DNA from: Betaproteobacteria bacterium SG8_39
GTDB lineage: Bacteria; Pseudomonadota; Gammaproteobacteria; Burkholderiales; SG8-39
DNA: 49,455 nt
Assembly: GCA_001303445.1 (NCBI GenBank)
Contig: LJTQ01000012.1
Span: 22,554-72,008, forward strand
Direction of reading: 5' to 3'
The translations under genes and the position numbers were made by a program. Under the pieces are notes generated by a model. The model was not told the origin of the DNA, ran no database searches, and saw only the letters and a list, made by a program, of their open reading frames with translations. Below are positions 28,494-37,747 of this stretch, piece after piece. The number at the start of each line of letters is the position of its first letter. Positions within the stretch are counted from its first letter, which is position 1.

Positions 28494-29878
28494 CACGCGA
28501 CGCGGATCACCGCCATCATCCCCGTGGCCTGGTGTTCGAGGACATGGCAGTGGAACATCCAGCCGCCGGGATTGTCGGCTACGAACGCGATCTCGGCGCG
28601 CTCGCGCGGCGCGAGCAGCACCGTGTCGCGCCATTCGCGATGGCGTGTGGCCTTCCCGTCGCGGCTCAGCACACGGAAGACGTGGCCGTGCAGGTGGATC
28701 GGATGCGGCCAGAGCGTGTCGTTGACCAGCTCGAGCACCACCGAGCGGCCGCGCCCGATCTCGAGGATCGGCTCTGCGTCGTGCGCGGTGATCGGCTCGC
28801 CATTCACCGTCCAGGCCACGCCTCGCGCCGAGGCAAAGCGCGGCATGCGGCCCATCATGCCGCCGCCGAACACGATCTGATGACGCTCGGCATCCGCAAG
28901 CACCGGATCGGCAAGCGGGTTCGGCGCGAGCTTGGGCAGCGCCTCGCCCGCGCGGCCGCGGCGCGGCGCATCCGCGTAGCGAAGATCGAGCAGGCGGTAG
29001 GCCATGCGCGCGTAGAAATCGTCGACCACCGGGTAGCGCTTGCCCGGCTCGCCCGTCATGTCGAGGATCAGGTCGGCGCGCATCGCCGGGCCGAGCACCA
29101 CGCGATCGCCCTCCGGGCGATGCGGCTCGACCGGGTGGCCATCGTAGGCGATGACCATCGGCGCGTGGCCGCGGAAATCGAGCGCGTAGATGCGCGCGTT
29201 CGACGCGTTGACCAGCCGCAGCCTCAGGCGCTCGCCGGGCACGACGTCGAATGTCTCGCGCACTTCGCCATTCACCGTCACGGTGTTGCCGATCCGGCCG
29301 GCGTGGCTCGCGTCCATGAAATTGCCGAAGTTCGCGACGATGCGCGCCTCGCGGTCGAGCCGCCAGTCCGACAGCACCCAGACCCGGTCGCGATCGACAC
29401 GCGGCGGATCGGCTTCGTCGACGATCAGCGCGCCCGACAGCCCGCGCCCGACCTGCTCGGGGCTGCCGAGGTGCGGGTGGTACCAGTAGGTGCCAGCGTC
29501 CGGCAGGTCGAATTCGTAGACGAAGCGCGCCCCCCGCTCGATCGGCGGCTGCGTCAGCTGCGGCACGCCATCCATCGCGTTCGGCAGCCGGATACCGTGA
29601 AAGTGGACCGTAGTCGGATCCGGCAACGCGTTCTCGAATTCGACGCGCAGGCGCTCGCCCTGCCGATAGCGCAGGACGGGGCCGGGAATCGAGCCGTCGT
29701 AGCTCCAGACGTCGGTCGAGGGATACGCGGCGCCGACGATCGCACGTTGCGCGGCATGCGCGCGCAGCACGCGCGGTGCTGCAAACGCCGACCCGCCCAC
29801 GGGCGCAAACGCCGCCGCACCGAGGCCGAGTGCCGTGCGCAGGAAATCGCGTCGGCTACGCCCGCGCGCCGACGTCAT
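28493..29878 (-). CDS. Tat-exported multicopper oxidase (laccase/CueO-like)
   Basis: SRRDFLRTALGLGAAAFA Tat-like signal; HFHGI, WYHPH, HPIHLHGHVF, HCHVLEHQATGMM copper motifs. Confidence 0.9.
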   Translation of the reverse strand: MTSARGRSRRDFLRTALGLGAAAFAPVGGSAFAAPRVLRAHAAQRAIVGAAYPSTDVWSYDGSIPGPVLRYRQGERLRVEFENALPDPTTVHFHGIRLPNAMDGVPQLTQPPIERGARFVYEFDLPDAGTYWYHPHLGSPEQVGRGLSGALIVDEADPPRVDRDRVWVLSDWRLDREARIVANFGNFMDASHAGRIGNTVTVNGEVRETFDVVPGERLRLRLVNASNARIYALDFRGHAPMVIAYDGHPVEPHRPEGDRVVLGPAMRADLILDMTGEPGKRYPVVDDFYARMAYRLLDLRYADAPRRGRAGEALPKLAPNPLADPVLADAERHQIVFGGGMMGRMPRFASARGVAWTVNGEPITAHDAEPILEIGRGRSVVLELVNDTLWPHPIHLHGHVFRVLSRDGKATRHREWRDTVLLAPRERAEIAFVADNPGGWMFHCHVLEHQATGMMAVIRVA

Positions 29879-30390
29879 TGCGCGGATCGTGATCGCGTTA
29901 ACCGCCCCCAAGCGATCGCCAGCGCGATCGCCACCGCGCCGGCGATGCAGACCCACCCCGCCGGCCGTGCCAAGAGCAACACGCCTACCCCAAACAGCGC
30001 TGCGAACCCGCTCGCGGATGCGCCCCGGCCCGCGTCGGCGAGCTGCGAGAGCCGCAGCGGAAATGCCGCGACGACGCAGGCCGCATTCGCGAGAATTCCA
30101 ACGAGGGCCACAACGATCAGCACCCATCCGGGGACCGCCACCGGCGCAATCAACGCGACCGCGATCGCCACACTGGCGAGCGTTGCGATCGCCAGCGAGG
30201 CCCATCGCAAAGTGCGCGCCTCGCCTCCTTTCGCGAATCGCTCGCCATCCGCGAGCGCGCCAAGGCTCGCCACACCCAATGCGGGGCAGGCGAAGGCAAG
30301 CGCAAACCCGGCGCCGAGCGCGCCTGCCGTCAGCTGCAGCGCCGCGGGATAGCGCGAGACCGGTATCGGCTGCAGTTCCTCGGAGACCAT
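29875..30390 (-). CDS. Small polytopic membrane protein
   Basis: 171 aa, several hydrophobic segments, overlaps downstream MCO start. Confidence 0.6.
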   Translation of the reverse strand: MVSEELQPIPVSRYPAALQLTAGALGAGFALAFACPALGVASLGALADGERFAKGGEARTLRWASLAIATLASVAIAVALIAPVAVPGWVLIVVALVGILANAACVVAAFPLRLSQLADAGRGASASGFAALFGVGVLLLARPAGWVCIAGAVAIALAIAWGRLTRSRSAQ

Positions 30391-30430
30391 GCCGTCTTCC
30401 GCTCGCCCTCGGGCTCGACGCAGCGCCCGC

Positions 30431-30880
30431 CTAATGCTGCTCGAACACCCGCGCGCCGCCCTGATCGTCGATCAGCAGCGTCGCGTAGGGCTGCTTGGGC
30501 GCGCTCTCCATGCCCGGCGAACCGCCCGGCATGCCGGGCACCGCGAGGCCGCGACCCTTGGGCCGCTCGGCGAGCAGCCGCTTGATGTCGCTCGCCGGCA
30601 CGTGTCCCTCGAGCGTGTAGCCCTCGGCGATCGCCGTGTGGCACGACGCGTACTGCGGCCGCACACCCAGGTTCTGCTTGATGCGATCGAGGTCGGTGAC
30701 GTCGTGCGACTCGACGCGGAAGCCGTTCGACTCGAGGTGCTTGACCCAGTCCTTGCAGCAGCCGCAGGTCGCGGTCTTGTAGACCGTGACCGCGGGGATG
30801 CGCTGCGCGAATGCAGTTGCCGCCGCGCTCCAAGCGAGCGCGGCAAGCAACAGCAGGCCCAAACTACGGATCACGTTCAT
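30431..30880 (-). CDS. DUF411 domain protein (metal-associated)
   Basis: VYKTATCGCCKDWVKHLESNGFRVESHDVTDL; GHVPASDIKRLL. Confidence 0.9.
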   Translation of the reverse strand: MNVIRSLGLLLLAALAWSAAATAFAQRIPAVTVYKTATCGCCKDWVKHLESNGFRVESHDVTDLDRIKQNLGVRPQYASCHTAIAEGYTLEGHVPASDIKRLLAERPKGRGLAVPGMPGGSPGMESAPKQPYATLLIDDQGGARVFEQH

Positions 30881-31551
30881 CGTCCTCCTCCCGGTCCCCG
30901 CGGACCACCTCGCATGTGTTCGCCCAGTGCCTCGCGCTGCTCAGGCGTGAGGACTTCGTTCATCCGCTTGCGCGTCTCGAGCATCGAATCGAACATCTGC
31001 TTGTGCGCCGCGGCCATCGCATCGTAGGCCTTGCGCGCCTCTGCGTCATCCAGCTTACCCTGGCTCTCGAGTTCGGACAGCGTGTAGCGCGCCTCATGCA
31101 TCGTTCCCATGAGGGCCCAGTGCGTTTGCCGCAGACCACTCTGCATCTCGGCAATCGTTGCGCGCTGCGCATCGCTCAGGTCGAGCGCCGCGTAGCCGCC
31201 CATCATACCGGGGCCCATGCCATAGCCGCCCATCATGCCCGGGCCCATGCCATAGCCGCCCATCATGCCCGGGCCCATGCCATAGCCACCCATCATCCCC
31301 GGGCCCATCATCCCGCCGCCATATCCGGGCCCCATCTGGCCATACCCCTGCCCCATCATTCCGGGCCCCATCGGTCCATAGCCCCGGCCATAGCCCCGGC
31401 CATAGCCCGGGCCATAGCCTTGGCCGTAACCCGGTCCCATCATGCCCGGACCCATGCCGGTCCCCGGTGCCGCAGGGCCGCTCTGAGCGAGCGCGGCCGG
31501 TGCCGCCAAACCCGTGGCGATCAACGTCGCGACAAGCAGCATTCGTTTCAT
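30877..31551 (-). CDS. Spy/CpxP-like periplasmic protein with Gly/Met/Tyr-rich tandem-repeat N-terminal region
   Basis: Signal peptide; (GYGMGPGMMG)n; LDLSDAQRATIAEMQSGLRQTHWALMGTMHEARYTLSEL. Confidence 0.85.
   Translation of the reverse strand: MKRMLLVATLIATGLAAPAALAQSGPAAPGTGMGPGMMGPGYGQGYGPGYGRGYGRGYGPMGPGMMGQGYGQMGPGYGGGMMGPGMMGGYGMGPGMMGGYGMGPGMMGGYGMGPGMMGGYAALDLSDAQRATIAEMQSGLRQTHWALMGTMHEARYTLSELESQGKLDDAEARKAYDAMAAAHKQMFDSMLETRKRMNEVLTPEQREALGEHMRGGPRGPGGGR
31201..31320. repeat. 30-bp in-frame tandem repeat (about 3.5 copies)
   Basis: catcatgcccgggcccatgccatagccgcc repeated at 31201, 31231, 31261, partial at 31291. Confidence 0.9.
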
Positions 31552-31649
31552 GGTCTTTTCCTTTCGCTTTGCGCAGTTGGATTGAACGTGTCAAATGGAC
31601 GACCAACGCCATTCGACACGGGTAGCAGACGGTTTTCGTCGCGCGCCGT

Positions 31650-32324
31650 TCAGCAATCGCAGTTTGCTCTCCGCGTTCGGCCAACCGCCAGGTAACTCGT
31701 TCCAAGGTGGAAACGCTGAACGATGCGGAATTCTTCCAGTCGCTCGCCAAGCATTGCCCAGGGCGCCCGTAGACCGCGGTACGTGGTCAGGTAGCATCGG
31801 CCGCGCCACAGTTTCCAGAGATTGATCGGAGTGCCCCACCACCATGGCAGCAGGCACAATCCCAGTACCGCGATGCGCGCGCCCGGTCGCGCATGCGCCA
31901 GAAGATTGTCTAGCGCGCGTGGCGACTGCAGGACATCGTGCGTGTAGCAGAGCAGCAGCGCGTCGGCCGGTGTCGCGGGATGTGCGTTCTCGACGGGAGC
32001 GACCAGAAGCTCGACGTTGCCTCGCAACTCCGCGGCCGCGAGGCGCGCTGCAGCCTGTTGCGCCATTTCGGGCGACTGCTCGATGCCGATGACCCTTCCG
32101 CGCTCTCCTACCCGCCGCAGGAGCTCGGCAAGGACGGCGCCAGTGCCGCAGCCCACGTCGATCACCGTGTTGCCGGGCCGCAAATCGAGCGCGTCGACCG
32201 CAGCGAGGCGCAGGCCTTCGATGAGTCGGCACGATTTGTCATACTTGCGCGCCAACGCCCGGTAGCGCTCGAGCGAGACGCCGCGGTCGGGCGCCTTGCG
32301 CAGATTGCCGATCAGCCGGTCCAT
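31650..32324 (-). CDS. SAM-dependent methyltransferase
   Basis: ALDLRPGNTVIDVGCGTGAVLAELLRRVGERGRVIGIEQSPEM. Confidence 0.85.
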   Translation of the reverse strand: MDRLIGNLRKAPDRGVSLERYRALARKYDKSCRLIEGLRLAAVDALDLRPGNTVIDVGCGTGAVLAELLRRVGERGRVIGIEQSPEMAQQAAARLAAAELRGNVELLVAPVENAHPATPADALLLCYTHDVLQSPRALDNLLAHARPGARIAVLGLCLLPWWWGTPINLWKLWRGRCYLTTYRGLRAPWAMLGERLEEFRIVQRFHLGTSYLAVGRTRRANCDC

Positions 32325-32465
32325 CGGTCGTCTTTCGTCAGTGACGCACCATGGCTAGGTCGCGCAACGGAACTCTGCCTTACTGCAGATCGCCCCGGTA
32401 CGGCTGCGCTGGAAGGCGGCGAATCCTGCTCGCCATCCCAAGCGCAGCCGCGCCTGACGGGCTGA

Positions 32466-33095
32466 TCAGCCGGCGCGTTCACCGCGCGTCAACTGATCGC
32501 GCTGCTCCTGCGTGAGGAGCGCTTCGATGCGCTGCTGCGCATCGCGCACGGTTGCGAGCATCTGCTGGTGTACTGCAGACATTGCGTCATAGGCCTCGCG
32601 CGCGGCCACGTCATCCGCCTTGCCCTCGCTTTGCAGTTCGAGCAGCTTTTGACGCGACTCGCGCATGGCGCCCATGAGCGCCCAATGCGTCTGCCGCAGT
32701 CCATCCTGGATCTCGGCGATCTTGGCGCGTTGCTCATCGCTCAGATCCAGCGCGGCATAGGCGGCGCCATGCATCATGCCGCCCATCCCACCAGGCCCGT
32801 ATCCGGGGCCCATCATGCCGGGACCCATCGGGCCAGAGCCGCGGCCCATCATTCCAGGTCCGTAGCCCTGCCCCATCATGCCGGGACCCATCGGGCCATA
32901 ACCGCGGCCCATCATTGCGGGGCCATGGCCGCGTCTCATCATCCCGGCCCCCACGCCCGGTCCCCACTGCGGCGCAGGCCGCGCAAACGTGGCGGCGTCG
33001 CCCGCCCCGACTGTTTCGTCCGTACCGCTGGCCGCCCAGGCAGACGCGACGACGAGCGCCGCAGCGACGGCTGATGCAATCAAAGTGCGTTTCAT
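32466..33095 (-). CDS. Second Spy/CpxP-like Gly/Met-rich periplasmic protein
   Basis: Signal peptide; MGRGYGPMGPGMMGQGYGPGMMGRG; LDLSDEQRAKIAEIQDGLRQTHWALMGAMRESRQKLLEL. Confidence 0.85.
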   Translation of the reverse strand: MKRTLIASAVAAALVVASAWAASGTDETVGAGDAATFARPAPQWGPGVGAGMMRRGHGPAMMGRGYGPMGPGMMGQGYGPGMMGRGSGPMGPGMMGPGYGPGGMGGMMHGAAYAALDLSDEQRAKIAEIQDGLRQTHWALMGAMRESRQKLLELQSEGKADDVAAREAYDAMSAVHQQMLATVRDAQQRIEALLTQEQRDQLTRGERAG

Positions 33096-33227
33096 GGTGT
33101 CACTCCGTTCGATTCGAGTTCGACTGCTGTTGCGTGATGCGGTGCTCGACGCGCGTAGGCGCGCGATCCGCGAATTCTTAACGCATGATGTGCCGGCCGC
33201 CGTTGCGGCGCGGCGCAGTCGATCGGC

Positions 33228-33656
33228 TCAGCGCAGAATGCGCGTCGAGCGGACGTAGAACGGCGGGCTGCCGGGAGGAATGACCGAGGCGGTCAAGGCG
33301 TGCAGCAGCGGCATCGCGGCCGGCAACGCCGCCCGCATGGACTGCAGCAGCACGGGCGCAGAGCCCTGCCCGGTGCGCCATGGCAAGACGTCCGCTGGCT
33401 TGACGAGCGCCGAGCCCCCGATGCTTTCGCAGCAGGGTTCGTCGTGCGGTGCCTGCGCCGGCGCCTCGTGCGTTGACGCATCGTGCGCGTTGTGCGCAAG
33501 CGCATGATGCGGAACGTCGCTCTTCCCCCAGTGCGACAGCCAGACGTCGCAGGCCGGGCGCAGCGACATCAGGGCAAGGGCAACGATCGCCAGCGCAGCC
33601 CACCACCTGCGTTGCCGCGCCGTGGGCGTGATCGAGATGACCCCTGTGGCACTCAT
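33228..33656 (-). CDS. Small His/Cys-containing exported or membrane-anchored protein
   Basis: N-terminal TM; HHALAHNAHDASTHEAPAQAPHDEPCCES. Confidence 0.6.
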   Translation of the reverse strand: MSATGVISITPTARQRRWWAALAIVALALMSLRPACDVWLSHWGKSDVPHHALAHNAHDASTHEAPAQAPHDEPCCESIGGSALVKPADVLPWRTGQGSAPVLLQSMRAALPAAMPLLHALTASVIPPGSPPFYVRSTRILR

Positions 33657-33693
33657 TTCAGGCTCTTATCCTGCGCCTGCCGGCTGTTCGCAT

Positions 33694-33709
33694 ATTGACG
33701 CACGTCAAT
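33694..33709. promoter_or_regulatory. Palindrome ATTGACG-CA-CGTCAAT upstream of 33228..33656
   Basis: 7-bp perfect arms; near-identical element at 37765-37778. Confidence 0.6.
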
Positions 33710-33778
33710 CGACGAAGCGCTCTCATAGTTCGACCTGCCCGCCGGGCAGGAGTTCGCAAGCCCCACCCGCCCAATTTG

Positions 33779-34069
33779 TCATTTCGCCGGCTCGATTTTG
33801 GTCACCGTCATCGCCCCGCCCTTGCTTTCCACCGCGAAGCGCACCTTGTCGCCTTCCCTGACCTGGTCGAGCATCGCCGGGTCCTTGACCTGGAACACCA
33901 TCGTCATCGGCGGCATGTCGAGATGCTTGATCTCGCCGTGCTTGATGGTGAGCTTGCTGGCGTCCTTGTTGACTTTTCGAATCACGCCTTCGGTCATGTC
34001 GTCGGCCAGCGCCGGAAGCGCAGCGAACAGGATGGCCGCAAACGCGGCACGCAACATCATTCTGAGCAT
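33779..34069 (-). CDS. CusF-like periplasmic copper-binding protein
   Basis: GVIRKVNKDASKLTIKHGEIKHLDMPPMTMVFQVKDPAML. Confidence 0.88.
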   Translation of the reverse strand: MLRMMLRAAFAAILFAALPALADDMTEGVIRKVNKDASKLTIKHGEIKHLDMPPMTMVFQVKDPAMLDQVREGDKVRFAVESKGGAMTVTKIEPAK

Positions 34070-34137
34070 TGCAGGATCTCCTTACAGGTTGAAAAAGGAT
34101 GTGGCTCTCGCGAGCCGGTTGAAGAGTTTCGGCATCG

Positions 34138-35517
34138 TCATTTTTGCCCGCCGTGCCCATTCGGCTTGCGCGCGCGCACCACGCGCTCGCCGGGCTTCGG
34201 CCCGCGCGCAGGCGAGCGGGCAGCCCGCGGCGCCGCGCCCTTGAGCGCGTACGCCACCGTGCCGGACGGATGCCGGTACCAGCCCGGATCCTTGTAGTCG
34301 TCGCGCGCCAGGCCTTCACGCACCTTGACCACGCTGAACATGCCGCCCATCTCGATGGCGCCGAACTGCCCGGCGCCGGTCATCATCGGCAGCGTGTTGT
34401 CCGGCAGCGGCATCTCCATCTCGCCCATGTCGGCCATGCCGCGCTCGCCCATCACCATGTAATCCGGCACGAGGTCGATCACCTTCTTCACTACGCCGCG
34501 CTGGTCGACCCCGATCATGGTGGGCACGTTGTGACCCATCGCGTTCATGGTGTGGTGCGACTTGTGGCAGTGGATCGCCCAGTCGCCCGGCTCGCTGGCG
34601 ACGAACTCGAAGGCGCGCATCTGCCCGATCGCGACGTCGACCGTGACCTCCGGCCAGCGTGCGGCCTCGCGCACCCAGCCGCCGTCGGTGCAGGTGACCT
34701 CGAAGTCGTAGCCGTGCATGTGGATCGGGTGGTTGGTCATGGTGAGGTTGCCGAAGCGGATCCGCACCCGGTCGTCCTTGCGCACGACGAAGTGATCGAT
34801 GCCGGGAAACACGCGCGAGTTCCAGCACCACAGGTTGAAGTCGAGCATGGTGTTGACCTTCGGCGTGAAGGCGCCCGGGTCGATGTCGAATGCGTTCAGC
34901 AGGAACACGAAATCGCGGTCGACGCGCATGAACTGCGGGTCTTTTGGATGCACCACGAAGAACCCCATCATGCCCATCGCCATCTGCACCATCTCGTCTG
35001 CGTGCGGGTGATACATGAAAGTGCCGGACTTCTTCATCTCGAACTCGTAGACGAAGGTCTGGCCGGGCTTGATGTGCGGCTGGGTGAGACCGCCAACGCC
35101 GTCCATGCCGCTCGGCAGCAGGATGCCGTGCCAGTGAATCGTGGTGTGCTCGGGCAGCTTGTTGGTGACGAAGATCCGCACCCTGTCGCCCTCGACGCAC
35201 TCGATCGTCGGTCCCGGCGACTGGCCGTTGTAGCCCCAGAGGTGCGCGGTCATCCCGGGCGCGATCTGGCGGCGCACCGGCTCGGCGACGAGGTGGAACT
35301 CCTTCCAGCCGTTTTTCATGCGCCAGGGCAGCGTCCAGCCGTTCAGCGTCGCCACCGGCTGGTAGGGTCGGCCGTTCGACGGCTCGAGCGGCGGCGCCAT
35401 GTCGGGTTTGTCCCTGAGTGGCGCCTCGGGCAACGAGGCGGCCTGGACGCGCGAGACGAGCGCGGCACCGAACAGGCCGGCGGCCGAAGCGCGGAAAAAG
35501 TTTCTGCGTGAATTCAT
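34138..35517 (-). CDS. Multicopper oxidase (copper oxidase family), Tat-like signal
   Basis: MNSRRNFFRASAAGLFGAALV; TIHWHGILLPSGMDGV; FMYHPHADEM; HPIHMHGYDFEVT; IHCHKSHHTMNAMGH. Confidence 0.9.
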   Translation of the reverse strand: MNSRRNFFRASAAGLFGAALVSRVQAASLPEAPLRDKPDMAPPLEPSNGRPYQPVATLNGWTLPWRMKNGWKEFHLVAEPVRRQIAPGMTAHLWGYNGQSPGPTIECVEGDRVRIFVTNKLPEHTTIHWHGILLPSGMDGVGGLTQPHIKPGQTFVYEFEMKKSGTFMYHPHADEMVQMAMGMMGFFVVHPKDPQFMRVDRDFVFLLNAFDIDPGAFTPKVNTMLDFNLWCWNSRVFPGIDHFVVRKDDRVRIRFGNLTMTNHPIHMHGYDFEVTCTDGGWVREAARWPEVTVDVAIGQMRAFEFVASEPGDWAIHCHKSHHTMNAMGHNVPTMIGVDQRGVVKKVIDLVPDYMVMGERGMADMGEMEMPLPDNTLPMMTGAGQFGAIEMGGMFSVVKVREGLARDDYKDPGWYRHPSGTVAYALKGAAPRAARSPARGPKPGERVVRARKPNGHGGQK

Positions 35518-35531
35518 CGTCCGCTCCCCGT

Positions 35532-36944
35532 TCAATGCTCGGCGCCGGATCCGGCACCGGCCATCGCCGCCGCGGATGCCCGCATCGCCATGCCGCCGGG
35601 TGAGCGCCCGGTGAGCGCCATCTGCAGGGTCCCGTCGGCAATCCAGAAATCGCGTAACGCCTCGATCGCGGCGTTGACGCTCGCGATCGTGGTGCGCGCG
35701 TCCGCCAGCAGCTCGAACACGCCGATCAGCATGCCGTTGTAGCGCAGCAGGTTTTCCTCCGAGATGCGCTTGCGCAGCGGCACGATCTCGTCGCGGAAAA
35801 GCTTCGCGCTGTCGTAGGCGCTGCGGTACGCGGTCCAGGCCTCGCGCACCTCGGAGCGCGCGTGGATCGCGATCTGCCGCGCGCGCTGCACGGACTGCAT
35901 GTAGCGGTGCTGCGCGCCGGCCAGGCGCGCATCGCCGGTGTCGAAGACCGGCAGCTTGAGCTCGACCTCCCAGCCCTTTTTCACCGGCTCGGCCGACTCC
36001 GTCGTGTACTGGTAGCCGACCTCCAGCACGTTGACGAAGCGCGTGGCGTCGGTCAGGCCCAGCGTGGCGGCAAGGCTCTCCGCGTCGTGCTTTGCCGCGC
36101 GCACGTCGAGCCGCTCCCGCATCGCCGTCGCTTCGAGCTGGCCGAGCGCGCGCGGCGCCTTCGGCAGTGCGGGCAGACGCTCGGGCAGGCTGAACAGCGT
36201 CTGCGCGCCCCACAGGCCGAGTACGCGCGTCAGGTTCTCGCGCGCGGCGACTGCGGTCTGCCGCGCGCGCGCCAGCTGTGCCGTGGTTTCGGCGTAGAAG
36301 GCCTGCTCGCGCATGCGCTGCAGCTTCGAAAAGTTGCCGGCTCCGGCCATGCGCGCGGCGAGCTCTGCGCTCGCATCCGCCGAGCGCATCACCATCTCGA
36401 AGTAGCGTTCGCTTTCCTTCGCCGCGACCGCCTCGAACCAGCCGCGGCGCGCTTCCAGCGCGACACGCAGCGCCTCGGCGGCAGCAAGCAGCTTGGCCTG
36501 CTCGAAACGCTGCTCGGCGATCTCGACGCGCGAGGACATCGTGATGAGCGACATCAGGTTGAACAGGAAGAAGCGCTCGATCTCGAGACCGTCGCCGCGC
36601 ACCAGGCGCGCATAGGCGAAGCTCGGATTGGCGAGCCGGCCGGCTTGCACCAGATCGGCCTCGGCGATGCCGAGCTCGGCGTAGGCCGCCTGCAGGCCGC
36701 GGTTGTTGAGCAGCGCGATGCGCACCGCCTGTTCCGGGCCGATCGGCGCGGCGAGCAGCGTGTTGACCTCCGCCGCAACGCTCGTTGCGGTCTTGTCGTC
36801 GCGCACCCAGGTGGCGTCCTGGCCGGTGCGCGCCCTGACGGCCGCGTTCACGCTGTCAAAGCCGCCGTCCTTGGAGAACGTGGAGCAGCCGCCGAGGAAC
36901 AGCGCTGCGAGCGCGGCCGCGCACAAACGCGAACGCGCGCTCAT
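35532..36944 (-). CDS. TolC-family outer-membrane efflux lipoprotein
   Basis: LFLGGCSTF lipobox; coiled-coil TolC-type repeats (RIALLNNRGLQAAYAELGIAEADLVQAGRLANPSF). Confidence 0.87.
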   Translation of the reverse strand: MSARSRLCAAALAALFLGGCSTFSKDGGFDSVNAAVRARTGQDATWVRDDKTATSVAAEVNTLLAAPIGPEQAVRIALLNNRGLQAAYAELGIAEADLVQAGRLANPSFAYARLVRGDGLEIERFFLFNLMSLITMSSRVEIAEQRFEQAKLLAAAEALRVALEARRGWFEAVAAKESERYFEMVMRSADASAELAARMAGAGNFSKLQRMREQAFYAETTAQLARARQTAVAARENLTRVLGLWGAQTLFSLPERLPALPKAPRALGQLEATAMRERLDVRAAKHDAESLAATLGLTDATRFVNVLEVGYQYTTESAEPVKKGWEVELKLPVFDTGDARLAGAQHRYMQSVQRARQIAIHARSEVREAWTAYRSAYDSAKLFRDEIVPLRKRISEENLLRYNGMLIGVFELLADARTTIASVNAAIEALRDFWIADGTLQMALTGRSPGGMAMRASAAAMAGAGSGAEH

Positions 36945-37246
36945 CGCTCCCCTCCCACCATCGGGCGCGGGGCTTTCGGCCCTGCATGCTGCGGTGCCTG
37001 CGCGCGCCCTCTCACCTGCCCCATGTGGCCGCCGAGCGCGCCGGCTTCATCGTTCGCCTCGCGCCAGTCCCGCAGCCTGGTTTCCTCGTAGGGCTGGTAG
37101 CCCTCGAGCGCGGACTGGTACTTCGTCTCCGGCACCGGCGCCTTCGGATCCGCCGGATCCGCGGCCGCCGGCCGCTGGTTCTCGGCGAGGACGGCGGTCC
37201 ACGCCAGCAGCTGCACCGCCAACGCGGCGCGCAACCATCGATGCAT
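36941..37246 (-). CDS. Hypothetical exported protein in copper cluster
   Basis: Signal-like MHRWLRAALAVQLLAWTAVLA; stop/start overlap with TolC-like gene. Confidence 0.6.
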   Translation of the reverse strand: MHRWLRAALAVQLLAWTAVLAENQRPAAADPADPKAPVPETKYQSALEGYQPYEETRLRDWREANDEAGALGGHMGQVRGRAQAPQHAGPKAPRPMVGGER

Positions 37247-37331
37247 CGTAGTTTCCCCTGCCATGCGCCCGCATGCAGCGGACGCGGTCGAACACCGGGC
37301 GCGCGCGATCAAGCGCGCGACCCGACCCGGG

Positions 37332-37739
37332 TCAGGCGAGGGGCGTCAGCGGAGGTCGGTCGAGCGCTTCGGGGACGAAGCCGACGAACGAGGACAACGC
37401 CTGCGCGACGACGTCGCGCTCAGGCGAAACGGGAAACGGGAACGGCGACGCGGCGACGATGCCGGCGACGACCCCGCAGGAGGCGCAGGCTGCGCAGTGC
37501 GCGCTAGACGGATCCTGTGCCTCACCTGCGTCATCGCCGAGTGTCGCATTGGCACTGCCATGCGCGTCGTGGTCATGTGCCTGCGCAGACGCCGTCGCGG
37601 GCATGTGCCCGTGCCCGCCATCGTGTTGCGAATGCTGCAGGTCGCGGCAGATGCCGGCGCCCAGCGCGGCGAATCCCTGCAGCGGAACCGCCGCAATGAG
37701 GATCGCTGCCAGCAGGACGCGAATGAATTTCTTCGGCAT
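37332..37739 (-). CDS. Small His/Cys-rich exported protein
   Basis: Signal MPKKFIRVLLAAILIAAVPLQGFA; HSQHDGGHGHMP, HDHDAHG, HCAACASC. Confidence 0.7.
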   Translation of the reverse strand: MPKKFIRVLLAAILIAAVPLQGFAALGAGICRDLQHSQHDGGHGHMPATASAQAHDHDAHGSANATLGDDAGEAQDPSSAHCAACASCGVVAGIVAASPFPFPVSPERDVVAQALSSFVGFVPEALDRPPLTPLA

Positions 37740-37747
37740 GGGCGCGG

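Noticed and set aside
31201-31320. CRISPR-like short regular repeat
   Set aside because: No unique spacers; in-frame coding repeat of a Gly/Met-rich protein.
35518-36213. N-terminal extension of ORF 34138..36213
   Set aside because: True multicopper oxidase start is MNSRRNFFRASAAG at 35517; upstream overlaps the TolC-like gene out of frame.
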